Source: UKL13-3 sp040387195 (GTDB lineage: Bacteria > Bacteroidota > Bacteroidia > UKL13-3). From it: 64,000 nucleotides of DNA. Location of the stretch: the NCBI GenBank assembly GCA_040387195.1, contig JAZKEF010000007.1, positions 52,255-116,254 on the forward strand, read 5' to 3'. Each line of letters opens with the position of its first letter. The first letter of the stretch is position 1. The translations under genes and the position numbers were made by a program. Below are positions 9,701-19,026 of the stretch, in pieces. The notes beneath the pieces were generated by a model. The model was not told the DNA's origin. It worked only from the letters and a program-made list of their open reading frames with translations, and did not search any database.

Positions 9701-10115
9701 TCAGGCATTGGGTACCAATATGCGCGGCTTTAATCAGAACATCCGTTCAGGAAATTCGTTCGCTGTAATCAACAGTGAAATCCGCTTCCCTGTTTTCAGT
9801 TATTTATTCAACCGCCCCATCCGATCCGCATTTGTTTCCAACTTTCAGTTGGTACCCTTTTTTGATATTGGTACAGCCTGGGTAGGACCCGATCCATACT
9901 CTGAAGAAAACACTTATAACCAAAAAATTGTTGAAGTAAAATACCTGAAAACAACCGTTATAAATGTTCGTGATCCAATTGTTGCCGGATACGGAGGAGG
10001 GTTGCGCAGTAAATTACTTGGCTATTTTATGCGTTTTGATATGGCCTGGGGTATTCAGGATGCGGAAGTAAACAAAAAACCGGTGTATTATTTTTCGCTC
10101 AGCCTCGATTTTTAG
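6723..10115 (+). CDS. Large exported protein: degenerate gluzincin-like domain, TolB-type propeller, outer-membrane barrel
   Basis: The protein has about 1130 residues. I place the start at TTG 6723 because it begins a clean signal peptide (n-region RYRFTY, hydrophobic core, ending LLFAQG). The ATG at 6600 lies inside the promoter of the divergent MBL gene and adds an implausible leader. After the signal peptide comes a helical domain whose segment VLMNELLFGG and later LPDWYLFGLTQYI resemble the helix pair of MA-type gluzincin peptidases, but the HExxH motif reads MNELLF. PD40/TolB beta-propeller repeats follow (FAFIFEKKGKLFL, LLFSATRKGQSDLFVYD, IIFSSNRNSNKLG). The last third is rich in beta strands and ends YYFSLSLDF, the terminal-Phe signature of outer-membrane barrels. 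Function unknown; it probably acts in the envelope. Its last 17 bases overlap the convergent tdk gene. Confidence 0.8.
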   Translation: MRYRFTYLLLLALSIAPALLFAQGMYTNFGQNRVQYGKFEWSYIRSENFDSYFYSGGRELAAFAARLSETYLNDIEAKVDHRLSGRVEIIVYNTLSDFKQTNFNVLSDEAQNPGGYSQVVSNKVFVYFNGNHGEFESQIKSGIALVLMNELLFGGSLQDRIQSAALMNLPDWYLFGLTQYIGKSWDVEKNNKMKDIILKKKIKKFNRLIQNDPELAGQAFWYFLVEKYGEEVIPNMLYVTRLSRNYESALMYITGENLKQTSKDVMRYFQEQYNKEDTLRNLPVNEFKIKKRLMPYVEPQMKVSSRGDKLVFTTNKYGKYKIWLMDTKTGAQQKIFRGGLKYHAFQLDHSFPMISWHPGGEKFAFIFEKKGKLFLTTVDLINKKRETIQFFKFDKINSFSWGDNEKTLLFSATRKGQSDLFVYDMITRRERQLTNDAHDDLYPRFVDGSSKIIFSSNRNSNKLGAPVPPLLAPDNNLDIYLYDYENNSPKLIRLTHTPNINETDPIEYNNTYFAYLTDYNGIKNRYVARYEEEYDFSELVVQYKSEERASDTLYFDELKNLGTTFEYEGKIITLDSAVSKIDTVTHTKTIVFTYPLTNYKRNIFTHDVSKQSATLYETILFEGKYYIKYSPLIKSIAEESARIESYPTMYRLKSGYATKPFAAGPVTYSTRKIKTQGASNSQTIQPAPVPVYEYFFVNEFTPKTLRAEDVVVNQPVAHPASTKGFKLAAPSFYNITFFPDFIVTQLDNSVINTYYQPITPSAGNMFNNGLNGMFKLGAVDLFEDYRILGGFRFPFDLSTIDYFASFETLKKRFDHKFTFYRQVRKGTSDIFPFPTDVRSTSHELRYQITFPINPIVSIKANVFGREDRDVFLSSSRPAIELPDILNRWAGVKLEFIFDNAMPKGINLWNGTKFKVFYERYQNIDIEEVQLNTFGFDLRHYQKLHRQLILATRLTYNTSFGPSKVKYILGGVDNWMFPTYDNGSSAPNTVNYAFQALGTNMRGFNQNIRSGNSFAVINSEIRFPVFSYLFNRPIRSAFVSNFQLVPFFDIGTAWVGPDPYSEENTYNQKIVEVKYLKTTVINVRDPIVAGYGGGLRSKLLGYFMRFDMAWGIQDAEVNKKPVYYFSLSLDF

Positions 10116-10692
10116 CCTCGTTCATCCCCTCATTAAAACAATGCCGGCAGCGGGCCTCATACGTATCGTGCTCGCCCAGCATCACCAAAGAATTGTTAGT
10201 GCTTTTGCGGAATGAATAAGATGCTAGGTCACCACACACCATACAAATGGCGTGCACTTTGGTAACATACTCCGCTATGGCCATAAGACGTGGCATCGGA
10301 CCAAACGGCATTCCCATATAATCCATATCCAAACCAGCCACAATTACGCGTTTACCCTGCTCGGCAAGTGTTTGGCATACGTACACTATTTCATCATCAA
10401 AAAACTGGGCTTCATCAATACCAACCACATCGGCATCATGTTGCATAAGTAAAATATTGAGGGACGACTGAACCGGTGTGGAGGAGATAGCTGTGGCATT
10501 GTGCGATACAATTTCCGTTTCGTGGTATCGGGTATCCACACTTGGTTTATAAATTTCCACCTGTTGTTGGGCAATCCGCGCACGGTTGAGTCTTCTTATC
10601 AACTCTTCCGTTTTCCCTGAAAACATGGATCCGCATACTACTTCAATCCATCCTTTACGAATACCAGTGTTGTATTTAGGCTCTAAAAACAT
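10099..10692 (-). CDS. tdk: Thymidine kinase
   Basis: This type II (TK1-like) enzyme phosphorylates thymidine in the salvage pathway. The 197 residues match the family. Visible are the P-loop GSMFSGKTEEL (about 22-32), the Walker B/DEAQFF motif, the lasso-loop region YVTKVHAIC and the structural zinc ligands CMVC and CRHC. The gene overlaps the 3' end of the convergent propeller-barrel gene by 17 bases. It starts 77 bases from the divergent gene at 10770. Confidence 0.95.
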   Translation of the reverse strand: MFLEPKYNTGIRKGWIEVVCGSMFSGKTEELIRRLNRARIAQQQVEIYKPSVDTRYHETEIVSHNATAISSTPVQSSLNILLMQHDADVVGIDEAQFFDDEIVYVCQTLAEQGKRVIVAGLDMDYMGMPFGPMPRLMAIAEYVTKVHAICMVCGDLASYSFRKSTNNSLVMLGEHDTYEARCRHCFNEGMNEAKNRG

Positions 10693-10769
10693 ACGTTCCT
10701 TTCAATGTGGTAAAAATACAGTACTTTTTCACCTTTTCTTTTACAAATTTGCAGCATAATACTATTCAA

Positions 10770-11531
10770 ATGAATTCAACCGAGTTAGCAACAGCCATTC
10801 AAAAACACTCCAAGGAGTTGGATGCATTAATAGCCTCATCATTCACCAATGATGTGTCGCCTGTTCATCATGAATTGATGAAACAAAAATGCATAGCGCT
10901 GTATGATTTGATTCTTCAGGCAACCCCCGTAAGTGCCCTTGCTAAACCCGTTCCTGTTTTTCAACCCGAACCACCTCCACAACCCGAGACCATCATCCAG
11001 CCTGATCCCACACCTGTTACCTTGTTTACAGCACCCGTTTCGCTGGTGAATGATATTCCGGAGAAAATACTTGAGCCTGTTAAAGAAGAGCAGCCCGCTT
11101 TTAAAGCAGAGGAACCCAAAACCGAAACGGAAATTCAGAATGAGATTATTGACGAAATCATCGAACAACAGCAGATCCCGATACCGGAGGAACCCATCCC
11201 TGTGCTGAAAGCTGTAATCACTGAGTTATCCCTCCACGAAAAGATCTCGGGGGCCCTACCCCCAAAATCAGATTTAACGGAACGATTGATTACCCATATC
11301 AGCAGTTTAAAATCAGCCATCAATGTGAACCTGAAAATTGCAATGGTGAATGACCTGTTTAATGAAAGCTCGGTAGAATATGTAAAAGCTATCGATAAAC
11401 TGAATACCGCTGAAAATATCCATGAGGCCCTGCGGTATTTTTCGGAACTAAAACATACCTACAGCTGGGAAGCCGACAATGTTTTGGTAAAAGAACTGGA
11501 AGCACTTATAAACAAACGTTATTCTGCCTAA
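10770..11531 (+). CDS. Conserved Bacteroidota protein of unknown function
   Basis: The protein has 253 residues. A helical N terminus (1-50) is followed by a long Pro/Glu-rich linker (about 55-150) that is probably disordered. The C-terminal helical domain (about 165-250) contains NLKIAMVNDLFNESSVEYV and a final ALRYFSELKHTYSW, a pattern seen in unnamed Bacteroidota proteins. There is no signal peptide or membrane helix. I start at ATG 10770, because the open frame further upstream passes through the intergenic region, including a near -7 box (CAAATTTG). Function unknown; cytoplasmic location is inferred. Confidence 0.75.
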   Translation: MNSTELATAIQKHSKELDALIASSFTNDVSPVHHELMKQKCIALYDLILQATPVSALAKPVPVFQPEPPPQPETIIQPDPTPVTLFTAPVSLVNDIPEKILEPVKEEQPAFKAEEPKTETEIQNEIIDEIIEQQQIPIPEEPIPVLKAVITELSLHEKISGALPPKSDLTERLITHISSLKSAINVNLKIAMVNDLFNESSVEYVKAIDKLNTAENIHEALRYFSELKHTYSWEADNVLVKELEALINKRYSA

Positions 11532-11559
11532 CATTTTCTTCTTAAACTAATATTGTTTG

Positions 11560-11571
11560 GGGTTTAAGCCC
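11560..11571. repeat. Shared intergenic 12-mer GGGTTTAAGCCC
   Basis: This 12-base sequence, self-complementary apart from one mismatched central position, occurs here and again at 28698-28709, both times shortly after the 3' end of a gene. No function is evident. Confidence 0.35.
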
Positions 11572-11620
11572 ACAGCTATGTAATCCAACACCTTCCAATG
11601 TTTAGTTTCAATCCATCCCA

Positions 11621-11658
11621 TAAAAAAACGGTCGGAAGTTTTCACTCCCGACCGTTTT
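11621..11658. terminator. Bidirectional intrinsic terminator
   Basis: The stem AAAACGGTCGG / CCGACCGTTTT (11625-11635 with 11648-11658) has a 12-base loop and A/T runs on both sides. It lies between two convergent genes, so it can end the operon coming from 19574 on the minus strand and the gene ending at 11531 on the plus strand. Confidence 0.85.
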
Positions 11659-11676
11659 CAGTTTAGGTTTCGCTGG

Positions 11677-14600
11677 TTATCGAATCAGTGTTACTGATCC
11701 GGTCCGTGTCTTGTCAGTTTGTGTTCTTAACTGGAAGTCGAAGATGTAGTAGTAAACTCCTGCAGGACATTCAGCTCCTGTATTATCAATTTTACCATTC
11801 CACATTGTTTTCGCTTCACCGCTTTCAAACACTTTACCGCCCCAACGGTTATAGATTGTCAGTTTGTATTTCTGTTCTCCTTCAATACGAATCTTGAACT
11901 GATCATTAAACCCGTCACCATTTGGAGAGAACACGTTTGGAACTTCCACATCAATGTTAAAGGTATTCTTGATTTTCATACAAGTATCCTCCACACAAGC
12001 GTCTGTTACCGGTAGTCCTTTAACAAATGCCTTCAGACAAATCTCAAATGTTCCGGTATCATTATCCAGGTCAAAATTATAGTGAGGATCCTGATTGGTA
12101 CCTACATAAGTGAACTTAGGAGTAGTTGCACCATCTTTGGTCACAGTCCACTCATACTGGAAGTTGATGGTTGTATCTGATGTATTATACAGATTAACCT
12201 TTGGCATTCCACCACCAACTAACGTATCTATATTGAACATTGGTGCAGGGTAAACTACCTTCACGTTTAACGTATCAGGTATCTTACAATTACCAGCCGC
12301 AGCTTTCGAGAACAGTGGATCCAATGCTTCCGGACGTCCGATAATCATATAGCTTCCTGTATCACTAAAGGTCTTAGGGAATGTATACGCAGGGATATCT
12401 GTTTTATATATTGAATCCAATTGTATCGTATCTCTCGATGTTCTATAACTGTATCCTATATACATCACACTCGATTGGTTCGAAATAACCACCGGTGCGT
12501 CTTTACATACGATGTTTTTATCCACCGTTAACTTTCTGCTTAGTTTAAGCACTGTAATACGGATTTTAGGATTATTCGCGGTATCCGGGTAGGCAACCAA
12601 TGCACATGAGTTTTGTCCACCCAACGCAGCATCCGAACCATATCCATAGATCTCATACACACCAGAGTCGTTATAAATAAACTCTACGGTATCTCTTCTT
12701 CCGAAGACCGGAGTTTGCGGACTTACCTTATCACCCCAATCGAAGTAGGTTGTAAGTGTAGGGGTATCAGACGGGTTGGTATTGCCATTTATATCAACAA
12801 ATTTTCCTAATGAGTCGGCCATGTTTACCAACCGTACTTTGAACGGAGCACAACCTATGGTATCTGCCGGATCTGCCAACCTGAACTGCGGACGTGGTCC
12901 TCTGATAAATACTGAATCATAAGTGGTATCCTTACATCCCAGGTAACTTTCCGATACGAGTTTTACTCTGAACAATCCATTGCTCCGGTAGAATTTGGCC
13001 GGTTTAAAGTTATTAAAGGTCTCCCACTTGGTAGTGTCCAGCTTGTTTTCACCGAACCACCAGTAGTTGGTTTTCACACTATCAATGGCAGCTCCGGTTG
13101 CCGTCTGCCTCATAGTTGATGAGTCATACATTGCCGCAAACGTTCCACAGTTAAATATTTTGATAGGCAACCCATTTGCGTCTGCGGTAAATCCAATCTT
13201 AGCCACCGGTTTCGAAATATTCACGTAACGGAAACAGGTATCAAACTTGCCCAAACTGTCTTTAGTCAACATGGTAACTTTGTAACGTCCGTACGTTAAG
13301 TACTTATGCATCGGTCTCATCGATGAGTCAATAGGTGAACCGTCTCCGTAATCCCAGTATACTCTTTCTGCTACGATAGTATCAATAACGATGCGGCCCT
13401 GGTACGCAGCAAATGGTACAATGTTCTGAATCGGACGTGGATCACCCACATCTTGTCTCCAGAAATCGGCACTGTCAATCTGCAAATCGTCAAATGGTGC
13501 AGCCAGTACTCCGACATACGCAACACTTTTTGATTGGGCAGGAATAAATGGCAACTCTGTGACCTGACAATCCCAACGGAAGTACCGTATTGAGTCAACA
13601 AAATACACCGGTTCATTTTCGCAGAATAGGGTATCTTGAGCTCCAGTAGAATTCAGGATATCAAATGTATCAACAATACCAACGGTAACTGGTGTTGCGA
13701 ATACTTGCGTACAGCCACGTTTGCTACCAATTAAGTGAATGATGTTTCCGGTTCTTGAACCCGGTAATTTTCGGGCTACTTCCCAACTTGTTCTTTGGAA
13801 TGTATGGGTAAGCGGGAAGAACATCATGGCCGTATCGATGATTTGACTAGGAGGGAAATAAGCCATCGTATCTGAATTTGCAAGCGTATCCTGTATACCA
13901 GAACACCTGTCGATAACAATAATTGAATCGGCAATGGCTGTACGGCTTACGATATTAAAGATACGGTAGAAGTTTGTGGCCAATACGGTATCAACCGCTA
14001 CACCTACCGGTAATCCCGGTGTTTGCTGCATGGTTGTACCTCCGATACTTTGTACCGTATTCCATCTCAAGCTATCCCATCTCACTATTTCAACTACCGG
14101 TGAACCCAAAATAGAGTCTGTTATGCGGTATTCACCAATGGTAGTTCCCGGAGGATTTGCCCTGGTAATTAAGGTAATCGGAGTTAAGGTACTGGTCAGT
14201 TTCCAAGCGGAAGCAGCGCTATCATAGAAATATCTCACATATGGTCCGCCCGGTGCTCTTACAGGCCATACTGTTGAATCTATTATTTGTGCATCACCAC
14301 CATAGAAATAATCCAGGTTGTAACGTACACGTCTTACACCATTAATATAGAATCCATTGTTATAGTCTGCAATTGAATCAGCATAATAGAATGAATCCAC
14401 TGTTAAGGTATTATCACCCCAATCCCAAACGGAATATTTGATATCATCCTGAACGCTGTCCTGATAATGTACAGTAATATTTTCTCCTTTATGTCTCAAC
14501 CTGCAATTTACCGGCTCAACATCAAACTTAGCAGTAAGATTGTTGATACGTAAGAAGCGGTGGTACCAAACAGTATCCGACATACACTTAGCCCAGTTAC

Positions 14601-17600
14601 AATCAGTGTACTCAATATCAACCAAAGTATCTAATGCCGCGCCAATAAAGGTAGGACGGAAATTTTTGATTTGGCTCCAGGTATAGTTATAGTTTACAGC
14701 TGCACCCGGTACCGGACTGCTTCCATTGTTATACACAACAGGGGCAACAATAGCAGTTTGGTAAAATGCTTGGTTTGCTTTGTATACCGAAAGCGGAATA
14801 TTCGGAATAATGGAATCCTTACAACCACTACCAATAACAATACCCACAGTGATCCATCCCTGAGCCGTATCGGCAGGAGGCGGAACATTTTGCGGAGCAT
14901 TTAATCCGTAGTGAAATACTATTCTGGTTGAAGACGGACTTTGCCATGCCTGTGGAGCCGGAGTAAAGTTAGGGTTAGACCAGAATGCCGGCAATACCCT
15001 TCCTCCCGGTGTTGTTGATGGTGTACCCGGAGCCGGTGTTGCCGCATCTCCCGTCCATGTCATAAATCCATCGAGCACACAGGGTGTATTATCCAACCTG
15101 TCGGCTAATGAGTCGAAGTTGAACAAGATAAAAGTTTGACCGCAACTTGGAACAACACCCGGCAGATTACCAAATCCGCCTAATTCAAAGTTGATAACAT
15201 TTGGATTGGCCCCAGGACATTCTTTTCCTGATTTGCCCAATCCCCTCCCATCTGCTCTTGCAATAGGTAACTGAACACTGGCCTGCATTTTACAATCCAA
15301 ACTGTCAAATTTAACAGAGTCGGTTTCCAATGTTCCCTGATTGGTTTCATTGTTAAATGAATCCTGAAGGTTCATTTGCACTGTTACGCATCGCGAAATA
15401 GTGCGGATAAATGCATATTCATAGAATGTCATGTTTCCTCCACCCGGGATAATTTCGGAACCGTTAATCGCATAGTTTACACCTAACCACTTATATGAAA
15501 TGGTATTGGTTGGCTCAACAGATCCATTTTGGATAGTAGGATATTCTCCCTTGTTATTGATGAGACTTGAACGCCAAGGATCAGGCAGGTTACGGATATT
15601 AATAGCTTCACCATCTTCCAAATCCTGGTCGTTGTTGTATCTGAAATCCATTGTATCAATGCGGGTCCACAAGCCGTAAGGCGAAGGACCTGTACCTTGT
15701 GTTAATGACCAAGCACCAGTTACAGGATTAAGATATACAGGCTTACCCCACCACATCGAATCTCCGGGGTGAATCGGAATTAATCCGGGGCCACTTCCGT
15801 AGGTTGTTGGATCCCATGGCATAAAATCATGTCCGGTTCTATACCATCTGAAAACCGTATCCCAGTTTGGATAATGATGTCGTGGTAAACTGTCGTATGA
15901 AAACTTACAATTCATTTTACCGCCATAGGTTTGTTTATTGGCAATAAAATAATGGTCGCTGAACATAAATTGATCCATCGCGCTGGTCCATGCCCGTAAG
16001 GTATCAATAATACTGCTGTTGCTGTACAAAGGATTGTATACCGCACTTGGATAACGAACCCACGATTTACCATTATCATAGGTAACGGAATCAAGGTAAC
16101 GGATAGCCACACCTGCAGGATTAGCCGGATCGGCCAAATATGGAGGATATCCTACTTTAGGGATAGAGAATGACGTACACTGAGGTGCAAAATTATCATC
16201 AAAATCCCATTTGCGGTACATTTTACGCGATTTGTAATACATCGCAGTATTTACAAAATCAACCGTATCTGAAGGACCGCACTGATTTTTTTGGTTTGGT
16301 TTAATTACGACACCATTCGGTGGATCTTCAATTCTTGCGAACGGACCTACTACCCTTACACCATATCCATAGAAACCATATCCCTGGAATGTATCATATA
16401 CAAAAGGAGGATTTGGATTTTTTTGGCGCAGGTAAGTAAAGTTGGTAGGCAAAACAATAGTGTCTTTTGGAAATGATCCCACCGGATTATACAAAAGGGT
16501 ATCATTGCTAATATAGTATAAAGGTCTTTCATGTTTGCCCTTGTATACGAATAAGGTATCTGAGCGGTATGGATTACCCGACATAATATACTTACCTGTA
16601 TAAGCCAATCTGTATAAAGGATCCTTCACCGTTGGTTTGATAATCGTATCGGTGAAAAATACCGGTCTCGACTCCTGATCCAATGTATCATTGTTTACGT
16701 AAATATACTTATCAATATATTTATCACTAACCATCGAGGCCCCTGCATTATAGGTAAAGGTAATCGGGGTAGGACAAATATTGCTGATAGTAAGCTTTAC
16801 ATAATATGTTCCCACTCCCCCCACAAATGTATGGCAAGGATTCCAACTGTTCATATCAAAATTGAGCTGCATGGACATCGGGTCATCAAAATTCCATACA
16901 AAATCACCCGTACCTGCCGAGGCAAATTGAATCGGTGTTTGTTTGAAACAGATGGATGCACTATTACCACTACCTATACAAACGGTATCGCGTTCTGAAA
17001 AATCAGTTGCTGATTTGGTAGTTACAATATCAAATTCGAAGCGGATATTTTTGGGGATAGGTTTAGGAGAGTTTGTGGATGTGTAGCGAATACTATCGGT
17101 ACATCCGGTAATATCTGTTACAGATAATAATGGCGAAAATTCACCATTCTGGTTATAATCATGACCAATGGTGTCATAAAACGCCATTTCATCCAAATCA
17201 AACGGAGCTGTAGCTGTATATATTTTTCCGTCACCAAAATCCCAGGTATATGATTGCAAATCACCCAATACAACAGGTGTTTTATTGGTAAATAAATAGT
17301 TGGAAATAAAACATGGTCCTGCTCTCATTACCCAAGTAAATTCAGGCTTGATAATTGGCTTAATCACAACCGGTTTGGCAGCTGGAAGGAAGGTGTCCTT
17401 TTTACATCCAAGACTGTCAACTGCCAATAACGAAACAATAAAACTTCCCGGGAAAGTATACGTATGACACACATTACCATTAGTAGTGAGACTATCATAG
17501 AAAAAATCTCCATACTCCCAGGCATATTGCACAATAGGTGAACTTGGAAAAGGTGCCTGATTGGTTAAGTTCTGAAAACATACACTGTTGTTTTTAAAAC

Positions 17601-18093
17601 ACTGCGTATCCTGGGTAATGTTGACAAAATTCGGCCTTGGGTTATGGTAAACCGTTACCGTCAAAATATTCGAGGTTAATCGGGTTCCATTACTCAAGCG
17701 GGCAACCACATATGGGTTGTAAACTCCGGGATTGTATATCACCGGTACCGGAGTTGGCAACGTAAAAATTGCCGAATCCTGCGTTCCGTTCGATCCGGGA
17801 TAATGATAAACATAATCCTGTACCGTAACTCCTGCAGGTAATCCCACGGGTGCTGATACTTGTAGAATCGTATTGTTCCCCTCACAGACCACAGTGGGTA
17901 AATACGATGCTGTTAATACTTGAGCCTTCGACATAAATGCAGTTGCAGCCAACAACATCATGATGCTGAATGCTGCAAACAACTTTTTGCCTAAGCTCTT
18001 TAAACTGCTATTACTTCCCTGAAGTTTTTTGGCAGTGTTCATTTGGGTAAAAAACATAGTCGCTAACATATACTTAATATTTATTATTTTCAA
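11677..18093 (-). CDS. Giant PKD-repeat surface protein with T9SS type B sorting domain
   Basis: The protein has up to 2138 residues. The signal peptide core is FAAFSIMMLLAATAFMSKAQ; in-frame starts at 18093, 18069 and 18042 are all possible, and the last (MNTAKKLQG) leaves the most normal leader. Many PKD-like modules follow, recognisable by WEYGD, WDFGDG, WNFDDP, KWDFDDNF, WDWGDN and WDYGDGS. The C-terminal 90 residues are the gliding-motility/T9SS type B module (VPNVFSPNGDGFND, YNRWGGKVFES, CPAGVYYYIF, ending TLIR). It should be exported by T9SS and shown on the surface as an adhesin or matrix protein. It starts 3 bases after the gene at 18097 and closes the ECF sigma operon, so its level is likely set by that sigma factor. 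Confidence 0.9.
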   Translation of the reverse strand: MKIINIKYMLATMFFTQMNTAKKLQGSNSSLKSLGKKLFAAFSIMMLLAATAFMSKAQVLTASYLPTVVCEGNNTILQVSAPVGLPAGVTVQDYVYHYPGSNGTQDSAIFTLPTPVPVIYNPGVYNPYVVARLSNGTRLTSNILTVTVYHNPRPNFVNITQDTQCFKNNSVCFQNLTNQAPFPSSPIVQYAWEYGDFFYDSLTTNGNVCHTYTFPGSFIVSLLAVDSLGCKKDTFLPAAKPVVIKPIIKPEFTWVMRAGPCFISNYLFTNKTPVVLGDLQSYTWDFGDGKIYTATAPFDLDEMAFYDTIGHDYNQNGEFSPLLSVTDITGCTDSIRYTSTNSPKPIPKNIRFEFDIVTTKSATDFSERDTVCIGSGNSASICFKQTPIQFASAGTGDFVWNFDDPMSMQLNFDMNSWNPCHTFVGGVGTYYVKLTISNICPTPITFTYNAGASMVSDKYIDKYIYVNNDTLDQESRPVFFTDTIIKPTVKDPLYRLAYTGKYIMSGNPYRSDTLFVYKGKHERPLYYISNDTLLYNPVGSFPKDTIVLPTNFTYLRQKNPNPPFVYDTFQGYGFYGYGVRVVGPFARIEDPPNGVVIKPNQKNQCGPSDTVDFVNTAMYYKSRKMYRKWDFDDNFAPQCTSFSIPKVGYPPYLADPANPAGVAIRYLDSVTYDNGKSWVRYPSAVYNPLYSNSSIIDTLRAWTSAMDQFMFSDHYFIANKQTYGGKMNCKFSYDSLPRHHYPNWDTVFRWYRTGHDFMPWDPTTYGSGPGLIPIHPGDSMWWGKPVYLNPVTGAWSLTQGTGPSPYGLWTRIDTMDFRYNNDQDLEDGEAINIRNLPDPWRSSLINNKGEYPTIQNGSVEPTNTISYKWLGVNYAINGSEIIPGGGNMTFYEYAFIRTISRCVTVQMNLQDSFNNETNQGTLETDSVKFDSLDCKMQASVQLPIARADGRGLGKSGKECPGANPNVINFELGGFGNLPGVVPSCGQTFILFNFDSLADRLDNTPCVLDGFMTWTGDAATPAPGTPSTTPGGRVLPAFWSNPNFTPAPQAWQSPSSTRIVFHYGLNAPQNVPPPADTAQGWITVGIVIGSGCKDSIIPNIPLSVYKANQAFYQTAIVAPVVYNNGSSPVPGAAVNYNYTWSQIKNFRPTFIGAALDTLVDIEYTDCNWAKCMSDTVWYHRFLRINNLTAKFDVEPVNCRLRHKGENITVHYQDSVQDDIKYSVWDWGDNTLTVDSFYYADSIADYNNGFYINGVRRVRYNLDYFYGGDAQIIDSTVWPVRAPGGPYVRYFYDSAASAWKLTSTLTPITLITRANPPGTTIGEYRITDSILGSPVVEIVRWDSLRWNTVQSIGGTTMQQTPGLPVGVAVDTVLATNFYRIFNIVSRTAIADSIIVIDRCSGIQDTLANSDTMAYFPPSQIIDTAMMFFPLTHTFQRTSWEVARKLPGSRTGNIIHLIGSKRGCTQVFATPVTVGIVDTFDILNSTGAQDTLFCENEPVYFVDSIRYFRWDCQVTELPFIPAQSKSVAYVGVLAAPFDDLQIDSADFWRQDVGDPRPIQNIVPFAAYQGRIVIDTIVAERVYWDYGDGSPIDSSMRPMHKYLTYGRYKVTMLTKDSLGKFDTCFRYVNISKPVAKIGFTADANGLPIKIFNCGTFAAMYDSSTMRQTATGAAIDSVKTNYWWFGENKLDTTKWETFNNFKPAKFYRSNGLFRVKLVSESYLGCKDTTYDSVFIRGPRPQFRLADPADTIGCAPFKVRLVNMADSLGKFVDINGNTNPSDTPTLTTYFDWGDKVSPQTPVFGRRDTVEFIYNDSGVYEIYGYGSDAALGGQNSCALVAYPDTANNPKIRITVLKLSRKLTVDKNIVCKDAPVVISNQSSVMYIGYSYRTSRDTIQLDSIYKTDIPAYTFPKTFSDTGSYMIIGRPEALDPLFSKAAAGNCKIPDTLNVKVVYPAPMFNIDTLVGGGMPKVNLYNTSDTTINFQYEWTVTKDGATTPKFTYVGTNQDPHYNFDLDNDTGTFEICLKAFVKGLPVTDACVEDTCMKIKNTFNIDVEVPNVFSPNGDGFNDQFKIRIEGEQKYKLTIYNRWGGKVFESGEAKTMWNGKIDNTGAECPAGVYYYIFDFQLRTQTDKTRTGSVTLIR

Positions 18094-18096
18094 CTT

Positions 18097-19026
18097 TTAA
18101 TTAATAATGGTTATTGTTCCGAAGGTTTTATTCTCTGATGGAGCACCTTTCAATTGATATCTGAATACCCGGTAATAGATTCCTGCAGGACACATAATGC
18201 CTGACTTATAGTCTCTTCCATCCCATTGGATGTTTTTATCCATGCTCTCAAAAACCTCTTTCCCGTTTTTATCTGTAATCGTAAGTGAATACAACTGTTC
18301 GTTCTCAATAGGGATTACAAACTTATCGTTAATACCATCTCCGTTTGGTGAAAACACATTCGGAATGTTAGCCTCATCATATTTAGCGTATTCATTTTCT
18401 ACCGGATTTGATGGTTGCGTTTCCGTTTTTTGCGGTGTGGTTTCCTGCGATTCCTTAACCGGACCATTTTCCTTATTCGCTACTGGAGGAGTGTTTGTAA
18501 CGGGAGTCTTTTCAACCGTTTTTAGATCAGTTTTCGGTTGCTCTTTCAACTGTGTAACCTCTGGTTGCAGCTGTTGCTGTATGGGTTCAGCAAGGTGTTT
18601 AACCTGTTTGTCTGTCCCTTCTGTTGCTGGTTGGGTTAGCGGAGCGCTGATACCTGTTTTTGATTCCGCTGTTGCTTCAGTGGTTGTTTTCCGCGCAACA
18701 TTTGTTCCCGCTGTTGTTTCACTCACAGCCATTGGTGCTGTGACAGGTTCAGTGATAGTAGTATTTACTGTGGCTTCCTGTTTAGCTTCCGGCTCATTGC
18801 CGGTAAGCAGTACATATCCGGTTACTACCGAAGCGCTGATAGCTACTGCTGCAATAATTTTAACCACCAGGCTGGTTCCTTTAACCGCAGCAGCCGTTGC
18901 GGCTGCCTGCCCTGCCTGAGCCGCCTGTACACCTTGCTCGATACCCTGCCACACATCCGGTGCATCAGGAGTAAAGTCAACAAAGTTGTCCTTTAATAAT
19001 TTATCTATGTTATTCAAGTCACTCAT
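18097..19026 (-). CDS. Putative membrane anti-sigma factor with a T9SS type B-like C-terminal module
   Basis: The protein has 309 residues. The N-terminal part (1-40, NIDKLLKDNFVDFTPDAPDVW) resembles the short cytoplasmic anti-sigma segments found next to Bacteroidota ECF factors. One transmembrane helix follows (about 52-76), then a Thr/Pro/Gln/Glu-rich linker (80-215). Residues 219-309 form a complete type B sorting-like module (IPNVFSPNGDGIND, YSLTITDKNGKEVFES, CPAGIYYRVF, ending TITIIN). There is no cleavable signal peptide, so the module would be held in the periplasm instead of being secreted. The start codon overlaps the stop of the sigma gene (ATGA at 19023-19026), which implies translational coupling and supports an anti-sigma role. 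That role is an inference. Confidence 0.8.
   Translation of the reverse strand: MSDLNNIDKLLKDNFVDFTPDAPDVWQGIEQGVQAAQAGQAAATAAAVKGTSLVVKIIAAVAISASVVTGYVLLTGNEPEAKQEATVNTTITEPVTAPMAVSETTAGTNVARKTTTEATAESKTGISAPLTQPATEGTDKQVKHLAEPIQQQLQPEVTQLKEQPKTDLKTVEKTPVTNTPPVANKENGPVKESQETTPQKTETQPSNPVENEYAKYDEANIPNVFSPNGDGINDKFVIPIENEQLYSLTITDKNGKEVFESMDKNIQWDGRDYKSGIMCPAGIYYRVFRYQLKGAPSENKTFGTITIIN

Noticed and set aside
18230..18919. 229-codon plus-strand ORF opposite the putative anti-sigma gene
   Set aside because: Ser/Val/Cys-rich mirror of a Thr/Pro-rich coding region; no start context or homology seen.
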